Of a stretch of DNA of 64,000 bases, positions 34,210 through 45,510 are shown in pieces; positions within the stretch are counted from its first letter, which is position 1; every line of letters begins with the position of its first letter. The notes below the pieces were generated by a model. That model was not told where the DNA came from. It saw nothing but the letters and a program-made list of their open reading frames with translations, and ran no database searches. Where the stretch lies: contig OX439048.1 in NCBI GenBank assembly GCA_949317995.1, forward strand, positions 29,083,495-29,147,494. Direction: 5' to 3'. The stretch is from Acholoe squamosa (lineage: Eukaryota > Annelida > Polychaeta > Phyllodocida > Polynoidae). The position numbers and the translations under genes are program-made.

Positions 34210-35802
34210 GGATAAAGTTTGATGGGTTGGCTGTGTACTGGGTTAGTCCAAAAGGTTGAGCCCTTTAGGTGTGATGCTGCTGAGCCTGTGCATCCACCTT
34301 CTTTCCTCTTGGTCTCTCTCAGTATTACCCTCTGCAGTTTTGGGAGGGTGTTTAATGAAACTTAATACACTGATGGAGACTCCATTGTCCCAACCTAGTG
34401 GGTTCTCTGGGGGACAACAAGTAAAGTGTCTGGCTACCGTTGTGTCCTCATGGTTGTCAATGTCATACATATGACGACCCAATCTATCGAGGAGTCTCCG
34501 CTCAGTCTGTCCCACGTATTGCATGCCACAGTGTTTGCAGGTGATCGCATAAATTATATTGGCACTTTGGCAGTTTACATTGTATAGAGTTCTAAATCTT
34601 CTACCCATTGTATGTGAAGTGATATATCCTGTCTTATTGATTTTAGGGCAATATTGACAGGTATTTTTACGATTACAGGGGTATTTTAGAGTGTGGGATC
34701 TCTTTTTGGCTTGGTTAGAACTTGTAGAAGCTCTGACTAATTCGTCTTTCAGTGATTTGTTTCGACGTTTGCCAAAGATGAGTTTAGCGTCATGATAAAC
34801 CCTAGTGGCTTTGGATTTGAGCATTAGGTCCCAATTCTGTCTCACTATGTCCTCTATGGCGGGGTTAGAAGGGTTGTGTGTCATGATGCAATAGAAAGCC
34901 TTCTTCCTATCTTTAGGCTTTTCCTTAATGGTTAGTAATTTTGATCTGTCCTGAGTATCTGCTTTCATTAAGGCATTGAAAATCAGATTTTTGGGGTATC
35001 CTCTGCGTAGGAAGTGTGTGCATAGCATTAGTCCATTTCTTCTAAATTCAGAAACGGTAGAGCAAATGCGTCTAACACGTAGGAATTGAGAGTAAGGGAT
35101 ACCCAGTAAGGTGTGTCGGGGGTGTTCAGAAGAGAACAGGAGGTAGTTGTGACTGTCAGTAGGTTTACAGTATAGGGTGGTCTCTATCTGTCCCACTGGA
35201 TTTAAACGGACCGTAATGTCCAGAAAGTTGATCCCAGTGGTGGAGTGTTCTAAAGTGAATTTGATGCTCTTATGTCAGTCATTTAGATGTCTGACGAATT
35301 TTAGCAACTCGTCAAGTCCATGGGTCCAAATCAGGAAGATATCATCTATATATCGTTTCCAAAAGAAAGGTGCTGGACGATAAGTGTACACATATTTGTC
35401 TTCGAAACTGCCCATAAATATATTAGCGTAAGAAGGTGCTAGTTTCATACCCATGGCGGTGCCACTGATTTGTAAAAAGTGTTTATTGTCAAACTCAAAA
35501 TTGTTACATGTCAGAACAAGCTTTAGTAGCTTAGTTATGGAGTGGTTTGTGGGTTTTTTATTCGGGTGCCTGTTGTCAGACAGTGTTCTGCCTACTGCAT
35601 CAATCCCCTCAGCAGTTGGGATATTTGTGTAGAGGCTTGTGACATCCAAAGTGGCCAGAATGGTACCTTCTGGTAGATTTAGGTCTTTTATTTTGTTTAG
35701 GAAGTCTGTACTGTCTCTCAGGTGGGATTTTAAGTTACCAACCAGGGGTTGCAGAAAGTGATCTACTAATTGAGAAATTCGCTCAGTGGGGCAACCATTG
35801 GC
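34210..35802 (-). mobile_element. 5'-truncated Penelope-like element
   Basis: Minus-strand sequence encoding a Penelope-type reverse transcriptase followed by a GIY-YIG endonuclease. The 5' end is cut off near 35802 inside the RT coding region, directly at a palindrome (35775-35821). The 3' end is uncertain; related sequence may continue towards 33990. Confidence 0.9.
34243..35801 (-). pseudogene. Penelope-like RT/GIY-YIG polyprotein, partial
   Basis: The frame starts within the RT at CPTERISQLVDHFLQPL. It continues with DVTSLYTNIPTAEGI (motif A), GTAMGMKLAPSYANIF (motif B) and RYIDDIF (motif C, both Asp intact). A TGA near 35275 interrupts HLND and HKSIKF, in the same frame. Downstream come CQYCPKI, a Cys pair typical ahead of the nuclease, then IYAITCKHCGMQYVGQTERR, the GIY-YIG core, and a C-terminus ending near SSITPKGLNLLD. 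The RT N-terminal motifs are missing through truncation; apart from that one stop the frame is open. Confidence 0.92.
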
Positions 35803-35821
35803 TGCCCCACTGAGCGAATTT
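35775..35821. repeat. Palindrome at the truncated 5' end of the Penelope-like element
   Basis: A 19-bp arm AAATTCGCTCAGTGGGGCA (35775-35793) is repeated exactly in reverse complement at 35803-35821 across a 9-bp spacer. The left arm is RT coding sequence; the right arm is an inverted copy of it followed by unrelated DNA. Confidence 0.9.
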
Positions 35822-35929
35822 TTTGGAATAAAATGACAGGTGATCCAAGGATCTCCCGGCTAATAAAGATGTTTTGGGTCTATGATACCAACTTAGCGAT
35901 ACTGTAGGCCTATTAAGCGTTGTTTTCAG

Positions 35930-36524
35930 GACAGATAATTTATTTCATGGCCAAATACAATGTTGTAGGGGTGTATCAAACATAATATACAGTGTTTTCG
36001 TGGCTCAGGACGGCACTGCAGGTAATGTGGGCTCTGGGAGTTATATAATAGCAACGGGACGTGTAAGGGCCGCGTTTCCGTGGCTTTGGACGCCTCTACA
36101 GGTAATGTGAGCTCTGGGAGGTGTGAAAAACACAATTAAAACACGCTCTAGAGAGGGGGGGGGGGGTATTAGGCATCTCTACTGGTGCTGAAGGGGCTAG
36201 TGGAGACAGGTGGGAACTGTAGGCAGGGAGAGCAAGCTGTAGGCGAGATCTGAGTGGGTAGGGCGTCTGAGGTGTTATAAACAGCATAGACAATCAAAAG
36301 TCGGTTATTTCCAGCTTATTATGGGAGCTATAGGTGCGATGTAAGTGGGTAGGGCGGGTAGCTGGCTCCCCAGGCACTGTATGGACGCCTATTTATCCTC
36401 AAGGGCCACAGAGTGATTTAGGTAATTGGACGCAACAACTCCTCTAAATATAATAATGCTACGTGATTGGGGCTCCTAATATGGGAATGGTATGGATGTT
36501 TACGGTCCCAAGACTCCAAATAAA

Positions 36525-36570
<46 letters not shown>

Positions 36571-36900
36571 GGTGGCCTTTAGTGGGTTAATGGATAGAGA
36601 TGGCCAGGGCAGGTTGAATTGGTGCATGTTGACTGGACAGTGTACAGGCTATAATTACATAGCTCTAGGCGTGTTCTGAGTGGTGAGGGCCGGTTGAATT
36701 GGGGCATGTTAACTGGACAGTGTACAGGCTATTATCACGTAGCTCTAGGCGAGTTTTGAGAGGGGAGGGAGGGTTTAATTGGTGCATGTTGACTGGACAG
36801 TGTACAGGCTATAATCATGTAGCTCTAGGTGAGTTTTGAGAGGGGAGGGCGGGTTGAATTGGTGCATGTTGACTGGCCAGTGTACAGACTATAATTACAC
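35930..36900. repeat. Minisatellites with a TA microsatellite
   Basis: Near 35997-36118, two copies of a segment with CAGGTAATGTGGGCTCTGGG. From 36590 to 36895, about three and a half copies of an exact-period 80-bp unit (GAATTGGTGCATGTTGACTG, then TGTACAGGCTATAAT, then AGCTCTAGG). A (TA)n run lies at 36528-36568. The block around it (CGGTCCCAAGACTCCAAATA, then GTAGGTGGCCTTTAGTGGG) is also found at 51971-52090 without the long TA run. Confidence 0.75.
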
Positions 36901-37431
36901 ACATGTATAACAGGCTGGGTAAACTGCCATAACTCAACCATCTATCAGTAGTTTGTCAGTGCCATTTAGTGCCATTTAATGCAACAGAAGCAATGGTCGA
37001 CTCAAGGGTAGTTGGACTGTCGTATTTAGTGTGCAATCGACCTCCCATGTGAATGCAATGGAAGAGGCTAGAGCCTCTTCAATGAAATGTCATATCAAGC
37101 ACAATTACTTTGATATTTAATTGGTGCCTGAGTCTACACTTGCAGATGAGGTATGAAAGGAAAACCCAAAGAGAGGGCATACAATTACATGGTCTATATG
37201 CCTGGGAGTGCTGCCAAAAATACCCCCAGGGCACCCAAGATTACCACAGCAGGACACCAGAGGCACCACCTATAGGCTCAAGGGCTTGTTTTAGAGATTG
37301 TGCTAATGATAGAGAGATGTCAAATTGGCAAATGGCTTGATATAAACACTAGCATAATGATAATGCCTATTGTACTTCTATTTTAATTCACGTAGTACAC
37401 GTAGATACCACCACAAATTCAATCCAGTCAC

Positions 37432-37828
37432 CTAAAGTCGCCTAATTTTAAAATTCCCATAGAGCCCATTGAGGTTCCTGAAACCGTAGCACTTTCTCGC
37501 TTCCTTTCGCAGAAACAGTTGAATTTCGGTCACGTGACCCTTGTATTTTATGTTTATTTGCAACAAGGATTACAAAGTATCAGCACATATCTAAACCCTG
37601 CGGCAGATATATTTTGTAAATGATGGTCTCTTTAAACAATATCACCCTGAATATCACCCAGCATTTCATGTTGAAGAGGGAAAATAAAGTTTCAAATAAA
37701 TTTCCAAATAAACATGATACACAAGGGTCACGGGAATTCAACCGTTTCTGTGAAAGGAGGCGAGAAAGTGCTGCAGTTTCAGGAACCTCAATAGGCTCTA
37801 TAAATCAGAAACAACAGTTAGGCCCTAA
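37432..37828. mobile_element. Foldback element with ~110-bp arms
   Basis: The left arm (37450-37563) with GAGGTTCCTGAAACCGTAGC and GGTCACGTGACCCTTGTATT is mirrored by the right arm (37692-37805). The arms differ at scattered bases and small indels, so the copy is old. The spacer is about 130 bp. No coding sequence; the + strand ORF over the right arm is a by-product. Confidence 0.85.
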
Positions 37829-39359
37829 GTAAGGGGTATTTGGTCTATCCAGCATTACTTCCAAATGATGTTCTTCAATCAATGGTATCTTTGAAATCAA
37901 TTTTTAATTACCTCATCGAGTTAAAAAAATCTAAATCCCATCCAGATGTTTTGGATTGTATTTTTTTTAACCCAGTGTGCTAGAAATGACAGAGATTCGC
38001 TGGAAATTGCAAAAGGCTGTGAGTGTGCAATCTGTTGATACAGTCTTCAATGATTCAAGAGTTGGGTGTCACATCATGTTGTCAAACATGCGAATATTGA
38101 TGGAATAGCCCCTGGTCAGCTCCCCCTGTGGGAACTCGCCCAGGAGGAGAGCGCCGGGTCAATACGTGCAGGAGGAAGGTGTCACTGGAGTGTAAAGCAT
38201 AGACTGGAGGGTGTAAGGCAAAAGATAACTGCAAGGGGCCCGCCTATACACCTCTCACCACCCCTGGGTGCCTCCCTATTGATTTCTGCATTTGGCTGAG
38301 ATAAGCTGTCAGTAGGCATAACGCATAAAACCACCAGTGTATACTTCATTGAACAGTGGAACATGGTGAGGGTGTTCATAGAATACAGAGAAACTTACTC
38401 TACACTCTCTGGGATGTTGCAACGGTTTAACCAAATAGCCAAGTAAAGGAAGTTCACGTGTGCCCCATATTGTGCAACATCCTAAATGGTCACACAACCT
38501 TGCTGTTGTTGGTTTTGTTTTGTTTTTGTTGTCGTTTTTTTTTCATTCCAACTTCGGTCAAAAACTGTATGCTTAAAACGGGTGACATGGTTCAAAAGTT
38601 GAGGTATATAGGTAGTTTTGTTTTTCTTATATGGGCATGCATATTGATTTCCATTTGTTATCATGGTAAAAAATAGTTCACATCTGGAAATATGATAAAT
38701 TCAGAGATCATCTTCATCAGATATAGAATAGCATTGTGCAATGCAGGTAACCCGAAAGGGCATCTAATCTCTACTTTTATGCCCCCTCTAAATCAAAATC
38801 TAAACAACTTGGTTAGGTGAGCATACATGTAGTCATTATCAATGCTTAAGCCTATGGGCAAATACACCATTATCACTCACGTTCTCCTCATCAGCCAATA
38901 ACTTCTCTCTTGGTGAGTTAAGCCCTCCATCATGTCAACAGGTCTTAAATGTGGGCCTATCCAACCAATACACAGGTTGGTGCACTCCAAATCAATCAGA
39001 ATTACTATAATCTCCAGTGTATAAGGCATGTCTTATTCAGATGTGCAGCATTATAAAGTAAGTAAGTAAGTTTTTACTACTGCCCTTGGTATAGTGGCCG
39101 TGCTTTATGGACATGGAGCTGGGTGATGATCTCCCTTTGAGGCAATTCAGCTTTCAGGAGGTGTACCACACAGAAGCAAGTACCATGGGGCTATACAGGT
39201 TTCAGGATACATACACAGTGCCCATGGATGCCAGCCTATGGTTGCTTCGCTTTGACATTTCTGTCTCCACATTTTGTCACTGCCCCCTGCTTACTTTCGC
39301 ACAGTGAGATAAATCTTTGGTGCTCCTCACTTTACCGACCAACGAATGGATGGAGAGCT
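37829..39359. other. Intergenic, nothing recognised apart from possible SINE body
   Basis: No gene supported. The last 280 bp may be the body of the minus-strand SINE annotated next. Confidence 0.4.
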
Positions 39360-39432
39360 GAGTCAACTCGGATGGGACTCAAACGGACAATCCGGCAATC
39401 CATTGGCGAGCGTGCTGCCTACTGCGCCACCC
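39360..39432 (-). mobile_element. tRNA-derived SINE head
   Basis: On the minus strand: GGGTGGCGCAGTAGGCAGCA (A-box region), then about 35 bp further GTTTGAGTCCC (B-box). This is the classic tRNA-derived SINE start. Stems are degenerate. Confidence 0.6.
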
Positions 39433-39593
39433 ACATTATAAAAAGCTTCCTTGTATAGTATAGTGCTGCTGCCACCTGGTGTTTTGTCTTTAAATGATTC
39501 CTGGAATCAACACTAGGTAACACTACTAGACAATTTCTATATTTTTGAGAATCTAGGTGAATTTAGATGACTCAAAAAGATACATTCAAACTA

Positions 39594-39884
39594 CCGTAAT
39601 CTCCCGCGTATAAGGCGCGTCTTATACGGGGGGTTTTAGTACTAATTGGATCCACAAGGGGGACACCAAGACCTTTCTTTTGATATGTTACACTACCATA
39701 TAAGCTCTTCTGCTGCATTTGGGGTCCAGGAGGGTCACTGGGGTCCAAACAGCACATAGCTTTTTGAATTTTGAAAATCCATTCATTAGAACAAAAGTTA
39801 TGAATTTTTTATTTTTTTGACCATATTCTGAAACTCTGGGTGCGCCTTATACGTGGGATGCGCCTTATACGCAGGAGATTACGG
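39594..39884. mobile_element. TA-flanked MITE, CCGTAATCTCCCGCGTATAA family
   Basis: Begins CCGTAATCTCCCGCGTATAA and ends ATACGCAGGAGATTACGG, flanked by TA. GCGCCTTATACG-type phrases recur near both ends. No coding potential. Related in its ends to the elements at 18176-18396 and 60082-60546. Confidence 0.88.
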
Positions 39885-40115
39885 TATGTGTAGATGATGT
39901 TATGATTTATGTTCATTCCCTAACATGCCACAACATGGATGGAATGCTCAAATGGAGAACAAAAACTGATGATACAATGTTAGGTCAAGTTCTACTTTTC
40001 TTCAGGCGCCTTTCTTCACACCTTATTTGTGGCTTTCTAAAAAAATATATGGTCAGCATCCCACACATCCTATAGACAAATGACTTAAAACAGGCCTGTC
40101 CATCTCTCACTATGC

Positions 40116-40330
40116 CTATGTAGTGACGGATGTTAAAGAACCATTGCCTCGGTAAAAGTGTAGGGGCGTGCTTTCTATCTTCCCATAGATTCGGTCACCA
40201 TCATCCCCCTTCCCCATTAAACTAGGGTCCGGGCAACTACGCCACAAGGGTAATCTCACTTCGGTGTGGATACAACCCGCGGGACATCTCACCCTTGAGT
40301 GTCGGCCGTAAGGAAGGCACAAGGTGAGAT
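40116..40330 (-). mobile_element. SINE-like sequence
   Basis: On the minus strand it contains CCGCGGGTTGTATCC, a B-box-like phrase, near the start and ends with GGTTCTTTAACATCCGTCAC, a tail style common in marine-invertebrate SINEs. Only weak evidence. Confidence 0.35.
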
Positions 40331-41659
40331 AAAATTCGTACTACTACATCCTATATTCATCAACATTCATCAATTTTTCTGCACCACCTCTGCCCAAAAG
40401 GACGGGAATGTTGATCCCATTTGCACCTCCTGTGGGGTTTAGCATCGCACAGAAAAGTGTCTCCACTTTTCCCACTGTTATTAGTGTCTTAAAAACTGCA
40501 TTTTCACCCTGGCTCTTATAACTCGTTTGGGTTAATTAATAATAATTAAAAAAAAAGAATCCCCTAAAGGAAACCTGCGGTCCATCTTGTTTTGCCGAGG
40601 TAGGTCAGGTGATCGGAAATCAAACTTCACTGGCCTAAACCACATCAAGGGTTTGTTATTCATACCCTCATCACACACGCAAACTTAATTTAGCAACTCT
40701 CTGTGGCCCTTGCCTGGTGCTCCCAGGTACAACATGATCCTACACCATGAATGAAAAACAAGATGAGATTAAAATAAATAACAGGAATGTGATGTGATCA
40801 TAAATGGGACCAGTAGTCTCGCAATACACTTGCTCTCATCAGCCCTGTAAGATCACTTAAGAATGTGTAATACAGTAAACAGGGTACATGTACTGGCATT
40901 ACTCTCGGAAATCTCTATCTCCATCCAGATACCTTCTCTCATATATATTAGACAGAGCAGTCTCGAGTCTCCGTCTGCTCTGTATCCGTCCTGTAATTGG
41001 CATCTGCAGTATTAGCTTTATCTATATCTGCCCAATGCTTGACTTGCTTGCTGATGAGAAGAAATGAGAGAATGGAGCGGAAGCAGTAAACGGTGACTGC
41101 ATTTGCGCAGTTGGTTGTTGATGTTGTTATAGAACTGCGCAGCTGCTGCTGTAGTGATAACACTGGACACAACTGGTCCCTCTACCCCCACGTGTAGGTA
41201 TAAAGTCACGTGACTGATAAGAGTGTCTGTCCACACCCCCACAATCCCCTTTGGCAAGAATGCAGTCAGGCTCGACACTTCCAGCCCCCAGATCCAGCCC
41301 AACATGCTACGACGGATAGACGCGGACCAAGACTTGAATGAAGTTGGCTTCTGGCAGCACAACTTAAAGCTGTAGGGCTACGTGCAAAAGTATATCTCTG
41401 CTAAGGCCAGTTAAAGTATAAAGTGGCCTTAACAGAGAAAGTCTTCCTCATTATAACTTTCAGACCTAATCATAACAAATTGGTGAAAAGAAATTGTGAT
41501 AACCTATGCAAATCGTGCACCACTAGTATAAAGTTACAAAGAATGAAATTGATAACATGTTATATGAGACCTGAGATTATCTCGTGAGATAAAAGAGGAT
41601 TATAATCCCCCAAAAAATGAGCAAATGAGGTCCAAAACAAACTAAAAGAGAAGACTCCA
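40331..41659. other. Intergenic, one dispersed motif
   Basis: Near 40595-40650 is a copy of the dispersed motif (GAGGTAGGTCAGGTGATCGG). Otherwise nothing recognised. Confidence 0.45.
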
Positions 41660-41810
41660 TGCATAGTCACAAATGCATGCACTGATCCAAATGCAAAGTA
41701 TGTCCTACAAAAGTAGGTGACCAAAAAGGTACACCGAGAAACTAAATTAGTGTTAATAAACTGCAACAGTTCAAATGTGATATATTGCACAGAATGCAAA
41801 AAAAAAAGTA
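41660..41810 (+). pseudogene. Penelope-like GIY-YIG fragment
   Basis: Reads ACTDPNAKYVL, then a stop, then LVLINCNSSNVIYCTECKKK. The order (Cys-Asp-rich stretch, then NC.SSNVIY..C..C) matches the zinc/GIY entry region of Penelope-like endonucleases. No further nuclease motif follows. Its C-terminal part is duplicated at 42501-42620. Confidence 0.55.
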
Positions 41811-43160
41811 AAACAGATATTCAATTCAAAATTCTCTATCTATACTGTAGCCGGGGGACGCATATGGGTCCAAGTTGTCCGACTGCAGTGTACCTCTTTA
41901 CAAACATCAAAATTGACCTCATGTGAAATTATATATGTATGGCTTTGTCTGGCTTTAGCTAGTTTAGGCCAGGAAACCTGTACTAACTTAGCATCATATC
42001 TTCTTGTTGCAAAATTTCTTGTATCTCAATGGGACTCTTTCTGGGCATATTTAAAAGCATCACAAGATAATAATGGCCCTCTTCGGCCAAATCCGGGATT
42101 ACCCCTCCAAGTCAGTTACAAGTAAAATAAGAATCCTTGTTGGAAGTAAAAGAGATGACAGTGGTTTAATGCTTAAGTATAGGCCAGGTGTCTACATATA
42201 TCTTATAATGGTTTTTTTACCCTCAATTATGGAGGGGTAAACCCATGTGGATTTACCCCTCCATTTCAGTATTGGCTTTCCTATAGCCTATGGCCCCCTT
42301 TTACCCCACCATCTACTTTGGAAGGGTATTATCATGTGGGTTTACCCCTCCAAACTTCTACCTCTCCACTATAGGATGGAGGGATAAAAGGTAACTATAT
42401 AGCACAGTTTTATCCCTCCATGTAAGTAGTATAGGTTATATAGGTGTTGGAGGGGTATTTGTTTCAGCATCCATACAGAAAACCTTTATCCCTCCATAGA
42501 CAAAGTATGTCCTACAAAAGTAGGTGACCAAAAAGGTACACCGAGAAACTAAATTAGTGTTAATAAACTGCAACAGTTCAAATGTGATATATTGCACAGA
42601 ATGCAAAAAAAAAGTAAAACAGATATTCAATTCAAAATTCTCTATCTATACTGTAGCCGGGGGACGCATATGGGTCCAAGTTGTCCGACTGCAGTGTACC
42701 TCTTTACAAACATCAAAATTGACCTCATGTGAAATTATATATGTATGGCTTTGTCTGGCTTTAGCTAGTTTAGGCCAGGAAACCTGTACTAACTTAGCAT
42801 CATATCTTCTTGTTGCAAAATTTCTTGTATCTCAATGGGACTCTTTCTGGGCATATTTAAAAGCATCACAAGATAATAATGGCCCTCTTCGGCCAAATCC
42901 GGGATTACCCCTCCAAGTCAGTTACAAGTAAAATAAGAATCCTTGTTGGAAGTAAAAGAGATGACAGTGGTTTAATGCTTAAGTATAGGCCAGGTGTCTA
43001 CATATATCTTATAATGGATTTTTTACCCTCCATTATGGAGGGGTAAACCCATGTGGGTTTACCCCTCCATTTCAGTATTGGCTTTCCTATAGCCTATGGC
43101 CCCCTTTTACCCCACCATCTACTTTGGAAGGGTATTATCATGTGGGTTTACCCCTCCAAA
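41694..43160. repeat. 807-bp tandem duplication
   Basis: Sequence from 41694 recurs from 42501 almost unchanged for over 600 bp (from CAAAGTATGTCC through TTTACCCCTCCAAACTT). Differences are single bases and one A-run length, so the duplication is young. The duplicated stretch includes the Penelope fragment and several GGAGGGGTAAA/TTTACCCCTCC inverted motifs. Confidence 0.92.
42501..42620 (+). pseudogene. Second copy of the Penelope-like fragment
   Basis: The same INCNSSNVIYCTECKKK reading as at 41750-41810, in the second unit of the tandem duplication. One base fewer in the A-run gives a longer open frame downstream (to 42931), but that extension has no recognisable domain. Confidence 0.5.
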
Positions 43161-43162
43161 CT

Positions 43163-44620
43163 TGTTGGAGGGGTATTTGTTTCAGCATCCATACAGAAAA
43201 CCTTTATCCCTCCATAGACAATGGATGCTATATCCCCCAAAATATGCCAAGCCCCATTTTATTTTTATTGATCCCCCCCTGGAAACCCTTTCCCCCGGGG
43301 GTTATTTCCTGTTGGATGTTTTAAGATTCTATGGCAAAGGGATTGGTTACCTTTATACTACTACTGTTTTATCCCTCCATGCCCAAAATCATTTACCCCT
43401 CCACAGATTGGAGGGATAAAATAGTAGTAGTATAACCCATCCACCAACTTAAAACATCCATGGGGGGAAAACACCCCCCTTGGGAAAGGGTTTCCAGGGG
43501 GGACAAATAAAGAAAAACAGGGGCTTGGAACTTTTTGGGGTTTACAATCTTGGTAGCGCAGTTTTATTCATCTGGAGGGGTATTTGTTTTAGCATCCATA
43601 TAGAAAACTTTTATTCCTCCATAGATAATGGATGCTATATCCCCCAAAATATGCCAAGCCCCATTTTATTTTTATTGATCCCCCTGGAAACCCTTTCCCC
43701 AGGGGTTATTTCCCTTGAATGTTTTAAGATTCTATGGCAAAAGGGATTGGTTACCTTTATACTACTACTGTTTTATCCCACCATGCCAAAAACTTTTACC
43801 TCTCCACAGATTGGAGGGATAAAACAGTAGTAATATAACCCATCCACCATAAGATAGGAACTTAAAACATCCATGGGGGGAAAACACCCCCTTGGGGAAA
43901 GGGTTTCCAGGGGGGACAAATAAAGAAAAATAGGGGCTAGGAACATTTTGGGGTTTACAATCTTGGTAGCGCAGCTTTATTCATCTGGAGGGGTATTGTT
44001 TTAGCATCCATATAGAAAACTTTTATCCCTCCATAGATAATGGATGCTATATCCCCCAAAATATGCCAAGCCCCATTTTATTTTTATTGATCCCCCCTGG
44101 AAACCCTTTCCCCAGGGGTTATTTCCCCTTGAATGTTTTAAGATTCTATGGCAAAAGGGATTGGTTACCTTTATACTACTACTGTTTTATCCCACCATGC
44201 CAAAAACTTTTACCCCTCCACAGATTGGAGGGATAAAACAGTAGTAGTGTAACCCATCCACCATAAGATAGGAACTTAAAACAGCCATGGGGAAAAACAC
44301 CCCCCCCCCTTGGGGAAAGGGTTTCCAGGGGGGACTAAAAAAGAAAAACAGGGGCTTGGAACATTTTGGGGTTTACAATCTTGGGCAGCTTTATTCATCA
44401 GGAGGGGTATTTGTTTTAGCATCCATATAGAAAACTTTTACCCCTCCACAGACAATGGATGCTATACCCCTCAAAATATACCAAGCCCCATTTTATTTTT
44501 ATTGATCCCTGCTGGGTGTCTGTAATGGAATAAAGGGCATCTCTATATTTCTGGCATATACTGGAAATATCCCAAAATATGGGAAAATTGCCTTTATTCC
44601 ATTACCGATCCCCCTAAACA
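43163..44620. repeat. ~410-bp tandem repeat, about three and a half copies
   Basis: ATGGATGCTATATCCCCC recurs at 43221, 43628, 44040 and (diverged) 44455. Each unit has a hairpin: TACTACTACTGTTTTATCCC near the middle is mirrored by GGGATAAAACAGTAGTAGTA about 50 bp later. CTGGAAACCCTTTCCCC likewise faces GGGGAAAGGGTTTCCAG. Short ORFs repeat with the unit and are not genes. Confidence 0.9.
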
Positions 44621-44709
44621 GAGGTACCAAAATTTAAAAAACTCCAACCAAAAGGAGGGATAAAACAGGACTACATGTAATGGTTCATTGTATGCTATAT
44701 AGATATGGG
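44621..44709. other. Short spacer
   Basis: Nothing recognised. Confidence 0.4.
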
Positions 44710-45030
44710 TGGCTCTTTGGCTTGCTTAGTAGCTATAAGAACCAACACAACACGAGTAGTTTGGGTTGGGCAAAGCCCTCAATCTTCCACCCCTCGAATG
44801 GCCTTTATTAAGTATAATCAGAAGGTCAGGTAACGACTCCAGTCCCCTCCTGCCGATCGCCCGGCTCCTTAGTAGGAGCTGGATGTGAGGCGTGGTGCTG
44901 CCCCCTCTTGTACCAAACGGGTATCGCGAAGCGACGCCTGGTTGGCATAGAAGGAATAAGCAACACACAAACATGTCTCTTGGGTGATCCGCACTAGTAT
45001 ATATACAACGATGCCAGCCTCTACACATTT
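44710..45030. repeat. Dispersed repeat, most complete of three copies
   Basis: Contains GTTTGGGTTGGGCAAAGCCC, CGAATGGCCTTTAT and GTGCTGCCCCCTCTTGTACC. The first half recurs at 48070-48165 and the second half, same orientation, at 53665-53740, the two outer edges of the long inverted structure. No coding function recognised. Confidence 0.7.
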
Positions 45031-45150
45031 ATAAGACAGGTCTTTTGAGTCACCATACTTTGATTTCCCCTCCCCCTATAATCTATTCTTTTTTTTTAGG
45101 GGGGGGGGGCAGGAGGGATGAGGATTAGGCTGACTCAAGAAGTATTAAAC

Positions 45151-45510
45151 TCACCAATCTAAATACAAATGGTCAGTTGATAGATGCCAAAAGGGAAGGC
45201 AACCCTGTGAAAAACATTCTATCCTACAGTCCTTAGTTCCATGGAAAAAGGCCGTTTGATACAAATAGGTTCCATATTTTTCATTCAACCCAACTTTTTT
45301 ATAAGACACTAAAAAGTAACCTTCTAAGTCTACCAGGGCATTGGGTATCCTCCCATGCAACCATGTTTCTGAAATAGAAAGACAGTCAATATCAGCATTA
45401 TCAAATTCCAGCCTAAGTTTAATAATATTACTGGGAATGCTACATACATTCATGTGACAAACCGAGATACCTCTGATGTCACCAAAAAACTCATTAGTCA
45501 TTTGAGTCAA
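45151..45510 (-). pseudogene. LINE endonuclease fragment
   Basis: Minus-strand reading VCHMNVCSIPSNIIKLR, then DIDCLSISETWLHG, then LVDLEGYFLVSYKK. This is the N-terminal part of an APE-type endonuclease of CR1/L2 style (Asn block, then SETWL Glu block). Frame quality falls after 45250, and no RT follows, so it is a truncated copy. Differs from the LINE at 5.5-11.7 kb. Confidence 0.75.

Noticed and set aside
43096..44525. Plus-strand ORFs repeating NGCYIPQNMPSPILFLLI
   Set aside because: They recur with the 410-bp tandem unit and carry different frameshifts; no domain.
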